Source of the DNA: Diabrotica undecimpunctata
Taxonomy: Eukaryota; Arthropoda; Insecta; Coleoptera; Chrysomelidae
Assembly (NCBI RefSeq): GCF_040954645.1
Contig: NC_092809.1
Span: forward strand, 65,162,141 to 65,226,140
Direction: 5' to 3'
Length of the DNA: 64,000 bases
Both the position numbers and the translations under genes were made by a program. The notes beneath the pieces are model-generated. The model was given only the letters and a program-made list of their open reading frames with translations, did not search any database and had not been told where the DNA came from. This document shows positions 1 through 13,400 of the stretch, piece after piece; positions within the stretch are counted from its first letter, which is position 1; each line of letters starts with the position of its first letter.

Positions 1-1000
1 AGAAAAAGAGGAGCACATTAAAAATGAATTAAATGGTTTAATAACTAAATGCGAAAAAAAAAAATAATTTTTATAGATTACTGTAAATTGTATTGGAATG
101 TGATTGTTAACTTAAGGTTATGTTGCATTACTCATAAGAGACAGTAAATAATCGAAAGAGTCATAAGACAAAATTTGGTAGTGACAGTGATGAACGAATT
201 ATGGTAAATGTCATAAGTTAAAAATGTAAATTGTGAAATTGAATGAAAAAATATTAAAGAGACAAAGGAGGACACTTAATGATTATTGAAGTAATGCTTT
301 GTCAGTATAATGTATTAATGTAAAATCAAATTATATAAAATGATATAAAATCTTTATGGTCAAGAGATTATGAATAGAAAATAAATTAAGTATTATTTGG
401 TGTACTGTTATAAATATGTAAAAGGAATATTTTATGAAGAGTGTCATGGCAGCCAAATGTTGAAAGTATAAAATAAACTGTTCAAGAAATAGAAAAAAAA
501 GATTAATAATGAAAGACATGACAGACTGAATGAGTTAATATTTCGTTAAGAAGGAAGTAATGATAATGGTAACACTAGAATAAAAGTAAAAATTAATTAT
601 TACAAAGTATGGAAATGTGTTATATTTGATATTCAAGAGATTAACATGAACAAGAGGGTCAGAGTAGTAGAAAGAGAAAAATATTGGATGATTGATAGTT
701 GATATTAATATGAGCTAGGTAAATTAATTGTAGTTAATTAGGTAAAAAAGTATGATACAAATAGAAGAAATTATGAAGTTATTAATAAGTAGGTAAGCAA
801 AATAAGGTATGAGAACTTATTGAGTAAAATTAAGAGAAGTATGGAGGTTAAGAAATTAACTGTCGATGGATGGGAACAAAGTTGCGGTTGAACGAAGTCT
901 GTCTATCATGTCTTTAATGATCTAAATTTTCGTACAGATCTTAACGTAATACGGTTAAAAAATAATAAAAGACGCTAGAATAGTAAATTCTTTTTGAAAA
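1..1000. other. Intron 1 of copy 1, unassigned AT-rich DNA
   Basis: No ORF of note, no recognisable element and no splice-flanked coding segment was seen. By comparison with copy 2 this should lie in intron 1 of FReD copy 1. Confidence 0.4.
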
Positions 1001-2625
1001 AGTCGATATTTTTTGAGGTCTTCATGACTGACAATTCACAAAATATACGTCAAAAAAGTATATTTTTAAACGGTTTTTCCCGAATTCCAAAAATTGTGAT
1101 ATTATCGGGAAACCGTTTGGATATGAAACGAAGCTTATAAAACAAAGATATTTTATGTATTATTATTATTAACTTAATATTAATAAAGTTATGGCTGTTT
1201 CAAAGTAGACTTTTATTCACCGAATACAAAAATACACACATATGATGGCGAATACCTGAAAAACGGTAAGTTTTTCATACAAAGCTTATAGAAACTTTTA
1301 AAATATTTTAAAAAACCTTTAAAATGACCACTAGTAAAAGTGGTTTGCATAAAACTTTAGGTAAGTTCTAGTTAAAATAAAGTCCGCTATATTTTTTGTA
1401 ACGCTAAAAATAAAAAACTCATCCCACACTCCCAAATTATTCTGGTTGAAACTATTTGTTGTTCATTTACTTTTTTTTTATTTTTATATAAAAAAAGTTT
1501 TAAAAGTTTAACTGGAAAAAAATCCGAGTTTAAAATGATGTCACTATTTTCGAAAGTTCTCAAAAAATCTTTTTGAGATTTGTTTCAAAATAACTCAACA
1601 ACTAAAAAAAAGAAAGGAAAATGCTAAAATATAAAACGGCGTTTTTTTTTAAGGTATTTCGATCTTTTTTATTTATTTAAACTAGAATTTAAATGAGATA
1701 GGATTGTTTTAATGTTGTATTCGCATGAGTTTAGCACAATCTTTAAGCCCTTTCAGCGCGAACCTTTTTAAAACGAAAGGCTTTAAATTTAATATACAAC
1801 ATCTTGTAGTTTATTTTAAAAGCAACAAAGTGTATAACAAATTTTTTTCAAGCGTTTCGTTTTGAAAAGAGTTGTGATGGAAGGAGTTGAAAGTGCTAAA
1901 AGCATGCGAATACAATCTCTAAACCGTCATATATCGTTTATTATTATATTATTAAGCTTGTAGAAAAAAAAAGTCACAATCTTTAGTAAAAAAGAAAGCG
2001 GTTTATTTTTATTTAGGGTTTTTTGTATTTATTTTTTAGTTGATAAATTATTTTGAAAATAAAGAGGAGTTTTTGAGAAATTTAAAAAAATAGTGTCTTT
2101 ATATTAAACCTGGATTTTTTTAAAAACTAAACCTTCCAAATCAGAATGTAATATTTTTATGTAAATGAAGTAAATTATAAATGAACACTGGCTGGTTTTG
2201 GCGGCGGTGAGGTTGTTACTTTTTGCGTCACAAAAAATATAAGCGGACTTTATTTTAGTAATAAATTAATGACCTTAATTTTCATGCAAATTTTTACCAT
2301 GACCACTTTAACCGTGGTAATTTTAAAGGTTTTTCAATGATCTTTAAAACATTTGCTATAAGTTTTCCATTAAAAACTTTTTTCCGGTTATTCAATATCA
2401 CGTTTATGTTTGGATTTTTGTATTCGATGAATAATAGTCTACATTCTAACAACCATAACTTTGTTATTGCTAAGATTATGCTAATAATAAAACATTAATC
2501 TCTTTGTTTTATATTCTTCATTATATATCAAAAAATATATTTGCGAAAAACCGTTTAAAATATGCTTTTTTGATATGTAATTTGTAAACTTTTAGTCACG
2601 AACAACTTCAAAAATATTTACTTTT
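1001..2625. mobile_element. Foldback-type element with long inverted arms
   Basis: About 1001-1675 is an imperfect reverse complement of about 1965-2625. For example, the block around 1310-1400 pairs with 2250-2340, and the AAACGG-rich block near 1060-1075 pairs with 2545-2560. The arms enclose a loop of about 290 bp and no transposase is visible. The right arm and loop recur in intron 1 of copies 2 and 3 (29790-30800 and 52318-53330), where most of the left arm is missing. This is a non-autonomous inverted-repeat element of unknown family. Confidence 0.6.
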
Positions 2626-2904
2626 TGAAAACACTCTTAAGAACATTTTTGTCTTAAAATTTACAATTATTGTAATGACTACCATGATTTTTTTTATAAA
2701 CTTTTTTACCGTTCAGTAGGGGTGGTAACCACACCCAGAAGACAAGCACATATTTAAGTAGGGTACATTTTGATCTTTGATCTATTTTTCAACTACCGTA
2801 ATAATTTCAAGCAAATTGATGTATGTAAAAAAATTCAGAGGATTTCTACTATTTTTACTGTCACATCCTGGACTATTTTATAAAAAGTACTATTGGATAA
2901 AATG

Positions 2905-2988
2905 TGATGTGATGTAGCAACAACTTAGACAATTTAGGAGGCTAAGATTGAAGAAGATGCAAGAAAGCCTATATACAGGAAGGAAGAA
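2905..2988 (+). mobile_element. 84-bp LINE tail stub with target duplication
   Basis: Present in copy 1 only. It is flanked by GGATAAAATG at 2895-2904 and 2989-2998. Copies 2 and 3 have one GGAT-AAAA site at this point. The translation resembles the last residues of a LINE ORF2 (KKAYIQEG), so it is read as a severely 5'-truncated insertion. Confidence 0.5.
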
Positions 2989-3084
2989 GGATAAAATGTT
3001 TTCTGTCAAATTTGTTTTCGGTTTATTTTTAATCTCTTATATGATGAGGGCCGTTTCGAATTTAGAATTATATTTTATTTTCAG

Positions 3085-3214
3085 GTATCAGCTGCAGAAC
3101 CTGTTAATGTAAAATTTACAAAGCTTTTAGATGTCAAGGTAGAAGGAAAGGCTAATTCGTGGAAAAATGACTTGGGAAGACTTCTTTATCCACAAAGTGA
3201 GGACGTTGATCTAG
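3085..3214 (+). CDS. Copy 1 exon 2
   Basis: 130 nt, phase 0 in and phase 1 out. The acceptor is TTTTCAG and the donor CTAG|GTAAAA. It encodes [16 protein letters not shown] followed by a stretch ending EDVDL. It is nearly identical to 31164-31293 and 53694-53823. Confidence 0.85.
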
Positions 3215-6200
3215 GTAAAACTATTATTTGATGTTAATTTTAAACTAACTCTATTATATTTAATCGCGTATGTATATACACACTATTGTTCAATTTATAC
3301 GATTATATAGATCTGAGACACCTCTACGTATGATTTCTATAAACTAAAGGGCTAATTGACTTAATTCCATAAAATAGCAAATAAACTTAAACATATCACT
3401 TAAACCTTTCAATTCTTTTGATTTAACTTTTTAAACCTTCCGATTTTGGAAATAAAGTACAAAGTTAGACAAAGGAATCTTATCTTTTATCTAATCTTAA
3501 CTTAATTCACTTTAATTTCATTTCAAAACAACAGTTTTTTTACTATATTGGTTTTCCCCAATGGCATTTCAATGTTGGGCTGGTTCTGCTAGCCTGATTT
3601 TGGTACGATATTTTGTTAATGTTGAGAAGTAGCTTAATGTGGTCCTGTGCCTTCGAAAATGACCAGGACCACATTTACCTACTTAAAAACATTTAGAAAA
3701 TATTTAAAATAATACTTACAGTGCAAAGTAGTAAGTGATTATTTAAATAAAATATGCAACATGTCATCAATACGTTGCCTCTGTTTAATGCTCTTTATAA
3801 TTGTTTTAATGTAAACTTTTACCCTGGTCTTTTGCAATGCTGCCTTCATGTACTTGTAGTTTTTTTTATTTACACAAACATACCAGCCTCACATTGGCAA
3901 AAGATTTTTCTTTCTGCTCCATAAGTGAGTACAGGTAACACATATTGGTCAAAGATTCTCCTTTTGAGGCATTGATCCGATTTAAATACATAGTTTAATT
4001 TACCAAACGCTGTCCAGACAAATCCTATGCGACGTGGGAGCTCACAAATCTGGTTATCTCTGCCCAACCGAATTTTTTGTCTTAAGTACCTTTACGATGT
4101 AGTCTGCACAATATTTCTTCCATCAACAGCAATATTTCGATTTAGCACCAGATTAGTCATTATTTGCATCTTGTTCATATTCATCTTTAGTCCGGCATCC
4201 AAGAAAGCGTGATATAATTTTTCATACATTATTATTGCACCATCCATACGATCGGCTATAAGGACGATGTCATCTGCAAATCTTAAATGACTGAGCTTCT
4301 CTACATTTATATTGATACCATGCTCATTGAGATGTGCATTCTCACAAGTATGGTCTAAAAGCATCGTGAAAAGCTTTGGAGAAACGGTGTCTCCTTGCCG
4401 TACTCCTCGCTGTATACAGAATTTATTTGTTTCTTGTTCAGATATCCTACGCTAGCTGTGGTATTTTGGTAGATATATTTGATTATGTTAGTGTAGCGAT
4501 GGTCTACTCGGCATTCTGTCAATGCTTTTATCAGCTTTCTCGTAGTCGACAAATATTAGTGCCAATGATTTGTTTTATTCTCCAAGTGGTCGTTAGTGCT
4601 GTATCCCGATCTAAGTTAAGCTTGTTCTCTAGCCTGAGAGAAGTATTATTTAGCGTCCAGTCTTTTTTTGATAATTTTTGTGAAAAGTTTATATATGTGT
4701 GAAAGCACACTGATAGGGCGTTAGTTTTTAAATCTGTTATGTCTCCTTGCTTGTGTAATAAAATAATGATTGCATCGTTTCATTAAAAACGAGTTTTTTC
4801 TTGGTAGATGCAATTGTGAAAAGCTTGACCAAAGCCTGGATAATTTTATTTCCACCTAGTTTGATCGCTTCGATCACTACTCCGTCATCGCCAATTGATT
4901 TGTTATTTTTCATTTCTAAAAGTGCCATTTTGATTTCGCATGGAGTTATTTCTGTCATTAATTCTGGTTTGTGATTTTGGGCAGGGGCTGATCTTGCCTT
5001 TTGTCGGTGCTCTCATATATTTCACGACAAAAAGATTCGACAACCTCAAGGATTTTGGTTCTATCAGTAGTAATGTTTCCATCTTTGTTTTTTATTTTGT
5101 ACATACTTTTGTTGCCTATGTTGTTCGTATTTCGCCTCAAAACTTTTAAACTTTTGTTTTCTTGAATTATTTTAGTTATTTCTCTTGTATTGTTTTCTCC
5201 TACGTCTTTTAGGATTGACCGGTGGATATATTAATTTAATTTCTTTATTGTTGTGTAGTTGCAGCCATATTTTTCCGTCAGATGTCTTATTTTACCTATT
5301 AGCTCTTTGGTATTTTGGCTTAGTTTTTCTTTACGGATCATAACAGACGGGCAGCACTCCCTTTTCATTTCTTTTAGAGTCTTTATTATGACCAATGCGT
5401 GTTACCTGTACTCACCTATAAAGCGGAAACATTAACAATCACAAAAAAGCTAGTTAATAAAATTCGTGTGACTCAGATGGCTATGGAGCGCCAGATGCTG
5501 GACGTTTCTTTGAGAGACCGAATCCCAAACGAAGAAATACGTCGTAGAACAAAAACAACAGACGCCATAGAAAAAATCGCGTTGTTAAAATGGAATTTGG
5601 CAAAACACGTTGCAAGATTATTAGACAACCGATGGACAAAACTTATGTTACAGTGGAGACCAAGTCAAGAAGCAATACGGAGCAGGGGAAGCCCACCAAC
5701 TAGATGATTTGATGACCTGAAGATGCAAGCCGCACAAGATAGAGACAAACGGAAAGAGCTGAGGGAGACATATGTCCAGCAGTGGACGCATACATGTTGA
5801 TAATGATGACGCTGATGATATTCATTAACCATTAAGAAATATTAGAGGGAAGACATGCACAGACCTAAGATACATATTACTACATAAAAATACTTCACAA
5901 TTTAGTATATAGTTTGGTTGTTTTGAGATTATTTAATAAATATATTAAATTTGAAGTCAGCACATTTTTTAAATTATCACTCAGAGCACAAGCCATCCTT
6001 TCATTGTTGTATACTGGACACTCGATTATTATATGTTTTAATTGAGTGTTGCACTTGGTACACATCAGAACAGCCTCCTTATTAAAGAAATGTTTGTGAG
6101 TAAGTAGTGTATGTCCTATTAGAAGTCGTTTGGTGATGACTTGGTCTTTTATTTTACTTAGTAAGATGAGTGTAGTGAGATGACCTAGGCATTCTTTGAG

Positions 6201-7412
6201 TTTGGTCTTAGTATGATCCTAAGTAATATTTTGTTCGGCATTTCTTGCCAGGGAGTTTACTTTGTTATTGCCACTTATTCCCATATGGGAAGGTACCCAG
6301 ATTTAGCAAAAAGCTTTTCGGTCAGCCTGTAGATGAGATTACTCTTCTTCGATTTTAAGAGTTATAGCGTGAGTTATATATAACTGTTTTATTCCAAGTA
6401 ATGAGATAATTGAATCCGTGATAATAACACATTTGCTTTGATAAAACTACATTTTTTCATGGCCTGGTGAATTGACGTAAGTTGTATCCGGTATATATAC
6501 AACAATTTATTAAGATTTGTACGATGAACTTGATGTTTTTGCAGATATAAGCTGCAACATGCCCTTCATCATATTTTGAAGCATCAGTGAAGATTTACCA
6601 GTTTATTGGATATTTGGATATTGGATTTTTGCAAGCTGGATGGATAAGGAAAGAATGTGTGAAATCTTTGGGGAGCTCTTTTAGATATGTATCTAGTTTT
6701 GGAGGTTTGGTTATCCATACGAATAGGCATAGTAAGACTTATTTGTTTTAAACTAAAAACAATACGTTTTATGTGCTCAGGAAATGGTAGCATATTTATT
6801 TCAATGTTGCTGTAATAATCGGAGGATACATTTGTTCTGCAAAACATTGGAGGGTATAGTACGTCGGTTTTGTTTGGAAAAATTCTGCAACGAAATTTAG
6901 TGACAAAAGCTGGCTTAAGGCAGTTCATTAGCAAAAACTTGTAAGCTATTTACTGGACTGGTTCTTGTGGCACCTAAAACTAATGCATATGTTTTGAATG
7001 CAGTCAAGTGTTTCTAACGATCTTCTATTAGCAGTATCGTAGCATAAACAGCCGTAGTTCAATTTACTTCGTATTAATGATCTGTATAGAGTAAGTAAGG
7101 ATGTTTCAGCCCCCCAAGAGGTATTTGACAGCACTTTTAGTAGGTTATTTTTGGATGGGCAAGAACGTTGCACATTATTTATGTGGCTCTTTCATTTTAA
7201 GTTACGTTCAAAAGAAAGTCCTTAGAAATTTTAATTTTTGTTAAGTTATACTTCTATAGGCGCGGTCGACTTTGGAAATTTGCACAGGAGTGAATCGGTG
7301 AAATCATTACATATGTAAGATATGAGTAAGAGAGAGACATTAGATATAGTTTCTCTCTCTTTCTCTATCGGGAACAAAAATGTTCCTTTTGTATATATAT
7401 TTAATATTATAT

Positions 7413-7462
<50 letters not shown>

Positions 7463-10400
7463 ATATTATATATATAATATTATATATATATAATATTATA
7501 TATATAATATTATATATATAATATAATATATATTAATATTATTATTTATGTGATAGGTTTTTTATTATTTATTAAATGTTCATAATTATTTAAGGCTTTT
7601 GTATTTCAAAATAACAATTACAATAAATCACTGCATAACCGAGAACTGTCAATTTTGAAATACGTTACTGTTATGTCTAATTGGCAAATTTCTTACGTGT
7701 TTCGTTTAAGACGCTGGTATATGCCAGTTCGAATCCCAATTTGAATTTTCTTTTTTATTTTTAAAATATTTAAAAAACCTCACGTTAGTCTTATTAAATA
7801 TATGAAATATACGCAAAAATGCTAAATTTTAAAATAAAATGAAAATTTACAATATAATCCGAGTTGTTGGTTTTTTATTTTTATCTTCCACAAACATTTT
7901 TTGAAGTTATACTTCTATACGCGCGTTCGACGTTGGAAATTTGTGTGTATTCGTGTATATTGAGTGAATCGACAAAATAAATACATATGTTAGATATGGG
8001 TAAGAGAGAGACAGAAGATATATTTTCTCTCTCTTTCTCTCTCGAGAAAAAAAATGTTTCTTTTCTAAACATATGTAATATTTATTAAATATTATTTATT
8101 ATTTTTTTATTATTTTATTATTATCATGGTAAATTAAACATATGCGTAAGTTATGTTTATTGTCATTTTTAAATATTTATGAATATTGTATTTTAATTTG
8201 TATTGTATTAAAATACTGAATTATGTTGCAGTGTATTGTATTGTATTTTTATATTAATAACAAAATTAACAATGAATTTTACTGCAGAGTATGTGTAAAA
8301 ATTTTATTTTGCATTCAACTCTTTTTATACATATATGAAAATAAAAATATATATTTTCATTAAACTATTGAATCAATCCTTCATTTACGATACTCCTATT
8401 ACAGGTCAAATGTTTATATACAGCAAACGATGCACCATATACCTATATACATAATTTTTTTCTCTTTCTGCTCTCTCTTACCTATAGCATTACATATTGA
8501 TTGTGCAGATTGACTCCCATATAAATTTGTAACGACGAACGCGTGTATAGAAGTATAACTTCTACCGGCGCCACACCCGCTTTTTTAATTGTCTTAGAAT
8601 AACTCTGTTTGATCTTAATTAAAAATTTGGATATTTTTAATATTTAAAAATTGAGTAACGTGTCTTTTATTCAGAGAACACAAAACTCGTATTTGGAGAC
8701 CAGCTTTCAGTTGTGTATAAGGCAGTTCGTAATATATGTGATTCCAGAGTTACATTGTTTGTTTTTTAGATAAAGGATCAAGTCATTTGATATAGACTAC
8801 TAAATAGAGGTAGCTTTATTTGACTTAAAATGCTATTTATTACAGTTAGAAAGAGTGTTGGACTTATAGTAGATCTTTGTGGAGTGTCGTTTTGAAGTAC
8901 TTGTCTCGAAAATGAAATCCATTGGTTCTAACTCGAAAAGTTCGTGCTTCTATAAAAATTTTTAATAGGCAGCATATGCCTTTAAACAATCTAAGCCCAA
9001 AGTGTTTTTAATATAAGATGTCACCATGTTGTAAAAAACGGCAATAAGTTTTTGATTGTGCAGAAAAGCTTAAGTAAAATTAACAAATATAAGCGCTAAT
9101 CTTGGACATTTGCCAAATATTACATATAACGTTATTCTGTAGACACATTGTGCTAGTTTTATTGTTATTTAATTTATATTATGCTTGTAGGTACCAAAGA
9201 AGAGTACGTACAGGTTCCCATGAAATTTTCATTCGCAATCGATAAAATAAATACTTTACAGGAATACGAAAATACTTTTAAAAGTGTATTTGATCAGTGC
9301 AAATATCTGGTTGGAAAAAGTCAACCATGGTTTTGTCTTTTGAATCCAGCAAGAACATTGTCCGAAGCTGAACACGTATATCCAAGGAGCTGCAGAGAAA
9401 TTTTAGAAAGCGGTAAGAAAATAGAAAGTTTTTAGAGTTTAACTAAATATATACTGGACTTCTTCCAATTTAACCAAAAAATATATAAAAAACTAACAGG
9501 TTTAGCAATGGGATCTCCATTATTACCTTTTCTAGCTGATATTTTTTGGACAGCTTAAAACTGAAATTTGTTAAACCCTATTCATTCTACAAATGCCCAA
9601 TCGTCAACATAACCACGTGTAAGCCAAACAGAGTCGTACTGATGTTCGACCTATGTATCATATGATTTTTAAAAATATTTAATTTTGAAACTGTTAGTGT
9701 AAGAATTTCTTGAAATTTAATCATTATATCACAATTAAACTAAACTCTAAAAAATAACACGACCAGTAAATAACTTAACAATAACTATAACATAAATATA
9801 ACACAATATAATTAACTTAAAAATCAACACGATACAATTTGAATTTAAAATGATGGCAAATTAGGATCTGTAACATGAGAATATGTCTCGCTTACGGTAA
9901 TAAATTAATTTTTATAGCCTCTTGACGAATGAGACGGCGAATATCAACACGTGCTCATGTTTACTGATGGGAATTTGGTAAAAGAATATACTTTAGCAAC
10001 AACAACTAAATGGTTTTTTGGTCAAGGTATGTTGATGATTGTATAGCTCTTATACAAGGAACCTAAGATGACGCTTTACACATTCTGGATGATCTTAATA
10101 ACCTCCATCCTAATATCTCTTTTACATTGGAACCAGAATCTGACAATAAGCTGAACTTCTTGACTATAACTATATCTCTTAATAAAGATTCTCTTAAATA
10201 CAATACATATTTACAGAAAACCCACCCAAACAGATCATGTTATACATGAGACATCTAACCATCCAACCCAACATAAAATGGCTGCTTTCAATAGTTATAT
10301 TCACAGGTTACACAAATTTCCACTTTTAAATGATAACCTTAATTTAGAACTTAGTACTCTCAAGCAAATTGCGTTCAATAATGGTTATGATCCCAACATT

Positions 10401-13400
10401 ATCCATAAGCTTCTAAATAAAGGTAAACTCAAAATTGCACAAAAGCTTGCATATTCATCACAATGTCTTCTTCAACCATATGCTTCTAACAACATTAGAT
10501 ATTTTCCTTTTACTTATATTAGCAACATTTTCAATAAAGCAGCTAAACTTTTTACTTCTACAATTGAAAACATCAAAATTTCCTTTCAAGTTACACAACA
10601 CTTTAGGTTCCTTTTTAATCAACACCAAAGATAGGATGAACACACTTGACAAAAGTGGTATTTATAAATTAAAGTGTGATCATTGTGATGCCTCTTAAGT
10701 AGGTAGAACCATTAGAAAGTTATCTACTAGAGTTTCAGTACATTTGAAAAGACCAAACTCTTCAAGTTTTGGTCAACATTTATTATCTAGTAAACAAAAT
10801 TTTAACGTTTCATCTATTCATCATCTATTCATCTGGTTCATCTATTTTATATGACATTAAGGAAAACTATTTGGAGTTGAATTTATTGGAAGATTTGGAG
10901 ATCACAATGGAAACAAATGGAAACTCTCATTGTCTTAATACTTACATGAATTTAAATTATACTAAGTTTAAACCTATTTTTAAAAACTTTATTGCAGCTT
11001 CACCTCGTAGTGGACCTAGCTCGGCTGTTTAGACTTCCTGCACTGAGTGTACCCATTAAGAATATATTAATTTCATACTTTGATCAGCATTACTATTGTA
11101 TTCTTCATTAATTTACAGAACTAGATTGCTCAAGTTCAATTGATCTATAGTTGGCGTTAATTACACTCTCCGCACCTCTGCGTAATTTGGACATACCAAT
11201 TCCACAGTTGTATATTTCAACATCTCCCACTGTTGGTCAGTTGGTATTTAGTAACGCTTTTACATTAGTTTTATAGTTCTCCATTGACTGGGGGTTTAAC
11301 TGAACTAATTGAATTATACCCCATTTATACACTGCTTTCAATTTTGTTTTAATTTTTAGTATTTCAATTTCATAGTCAGATTTTTTCTCTTTTTTACAGT
11401 AATGATAGTGCCTGGTAGACCATTTTATTGTAGTCAACCACCCACTGTCTAATAGATTGTTTAGTCTATTTCTTTTATTCACACTTTATGTCCACTTCAT
11501 TTGCTCTCAAACTAACAACCTCATTATTACAGACAGGTGTAAGTGTGAGATCTGGATTATACAATCTAGTTAAATTAAAATATTCTATATGTCATATTTC
11601 ATAAGCTGACTTTCTATAGTAGTGTTAGTTGGACCTTTGATCAATGCCAGCTTACTTACACAGAATTTTAACACGTGCAGATCACATATCCATGATTGTG
11701 ACTGCCCATCAAAGTTGTCATATGTCACATGCCACCTTAACATTTCCGTTAAATACCATTCTCTCTCCTGTTGCTGACAAGAATGTAGCGTAGAACAATT
11801 TTTAAATAATTTTAAACTGTTTGTCCTTGTTTTAGTGTAGTGTTATGTACAATTTATGTTTAATTTCATGTTTATTACATTCTGCGCTTGCTGGATAGCC
11901 CAAATTTGACGAAGTAAGTTTAAAACGTTAATTACAAAAAACTTTTATCATCCATTAATCCATCCATTATCATCGAGTTTTTTTATCGAAGTTAATCAAT
12001 TTTCTTCATTTAAATAAAAAAATGTTTCTTGGCTTATTTCAGATGCCCCTGATGACGCTGTAGAAAGCGAAAGTACTTGGGCAAGATTTGATTATTAAAA
12101 TTGTGCTCGATATTTGCCTTTAATTTTTCAAAGTTCATTAATTCGAGCATTCAACCTTATATAAATCAACTAAATATATTATATCTACCACAATATATTA
12201 TTTTTCAAAAACATGGCGAAGAAAATTATTTTTTGAGTGTGTAAAATAGTTGATTCCTAGCTGAGCGATTTCGGCTCACAAAGTCATCCTCAGAGCTATG
12301 CTACAATAAAATAACTAATATAAGTAACTAAGGTTTTACAATATTTCTTCTTTTTCTAGTGCCGTCTCCATTAATGAAGGTTTGCCATCACTATTGCAAA
12401 TTCGTCTCTATCTTCTGATTTTTTTAAGAGCGTCTGTGTGTTTAATCCGGTCCAGTCACGAATGTTTTTCAGCCAGGATATTTGTCGTCTACCAAAACAC
12501 CTTTTTCGTTCAATATTAACAGTCCAGGCACAATATTAACACAATAAAGAGTGAATATTAAATTTTACCATCCGATATCGGATTTACAGATTGAGTCTTT
12601 GGTTAATCAGAAATTTCCTCATCTTCAAAAAGGCTGCTCTTGATTGCTCTATTCTTGAGCGAATTTCTGATTTTGGATTTAGATCTTCCGTAATCCAGAC
12701 TCTGGATCTGGATCTGGATCCTTGTAATGACTTTGCTCCTCTAACTGATAACCATGGTTTTTGTTTTCGTTGTGTTTATTGTTAAACCAAACTGTTCCCC
12801 AGTATCACAAAGTTTAGTAACGTCTGCAGGTCTGTGTCACTTTCAGCGATAATGACTGTATCATCAGCATAGCGGATGTTCTTTATATTTTCACCATTTA
12901 TCTTTTTCCCTTCTGTGCAGTTTTCAAGTGCTTGCATAAATAACTCTTCGGACTTTATATTTAATAGCAATGGTGAAAGTACACAGCCTTGTCTTACTCT
13001 TCTACTTATCTGTTGGGCATCCATGTTAAAGTAAAGTTCGTGTAACCTTCTGGGTAAGGTCTGTCGCGCAAGTGCCCCTAACATGACTTAACGACTACTT
13101 TCTTAGCCAGGACCAACGGCTTTACGTGACCTCCGACGCACGATGCCAGCTCACAGTTAAAATAGAAATTGAAAATTTTGTCGGTGCCGGGATTTGAACC
13201 TGGGCCCTTCAGCTTGTTCAGCCAGTAACATAGCCACAGAGCTACGGCTGCCACGCATCCGTGTTATTTCCATCTAATGTTACCACAGCCTGTTGGTTCC
13301 AATAGAGATTTTTCACTATGTTAAAGTCATTCTTGTCGAGTCCTTTTCTCTTAAGACATTCCATAAGAATGTTAGGTTTAACATTCTAACTAACAGCAAA

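Noticed and set aside
7393..7552. CRISPR-like or regulatory array
   Set aside because: It is simple TA repeat without unique spacers.
7700..7745. tRNA-like box B (AGTTCGAATCCC) as a tRNA or SINE
   Set aside because: No box A at the right distance and no target duplication found; too weak to list as a feature.
9181..9190. ATG at 9181 (and 35193, 63903) as start codons of short proteins
   Set aside because: The ATG lies in the intron just before a conserved AG acceptor; the reading frame belongs to FReD exon 3.
13180..13254. A real tRNA gene on the minus strand
   Set aside because: The tRNA-like boxes belong to a 226-bp unit with a target duplication inside a LINE; it is a SINE head.
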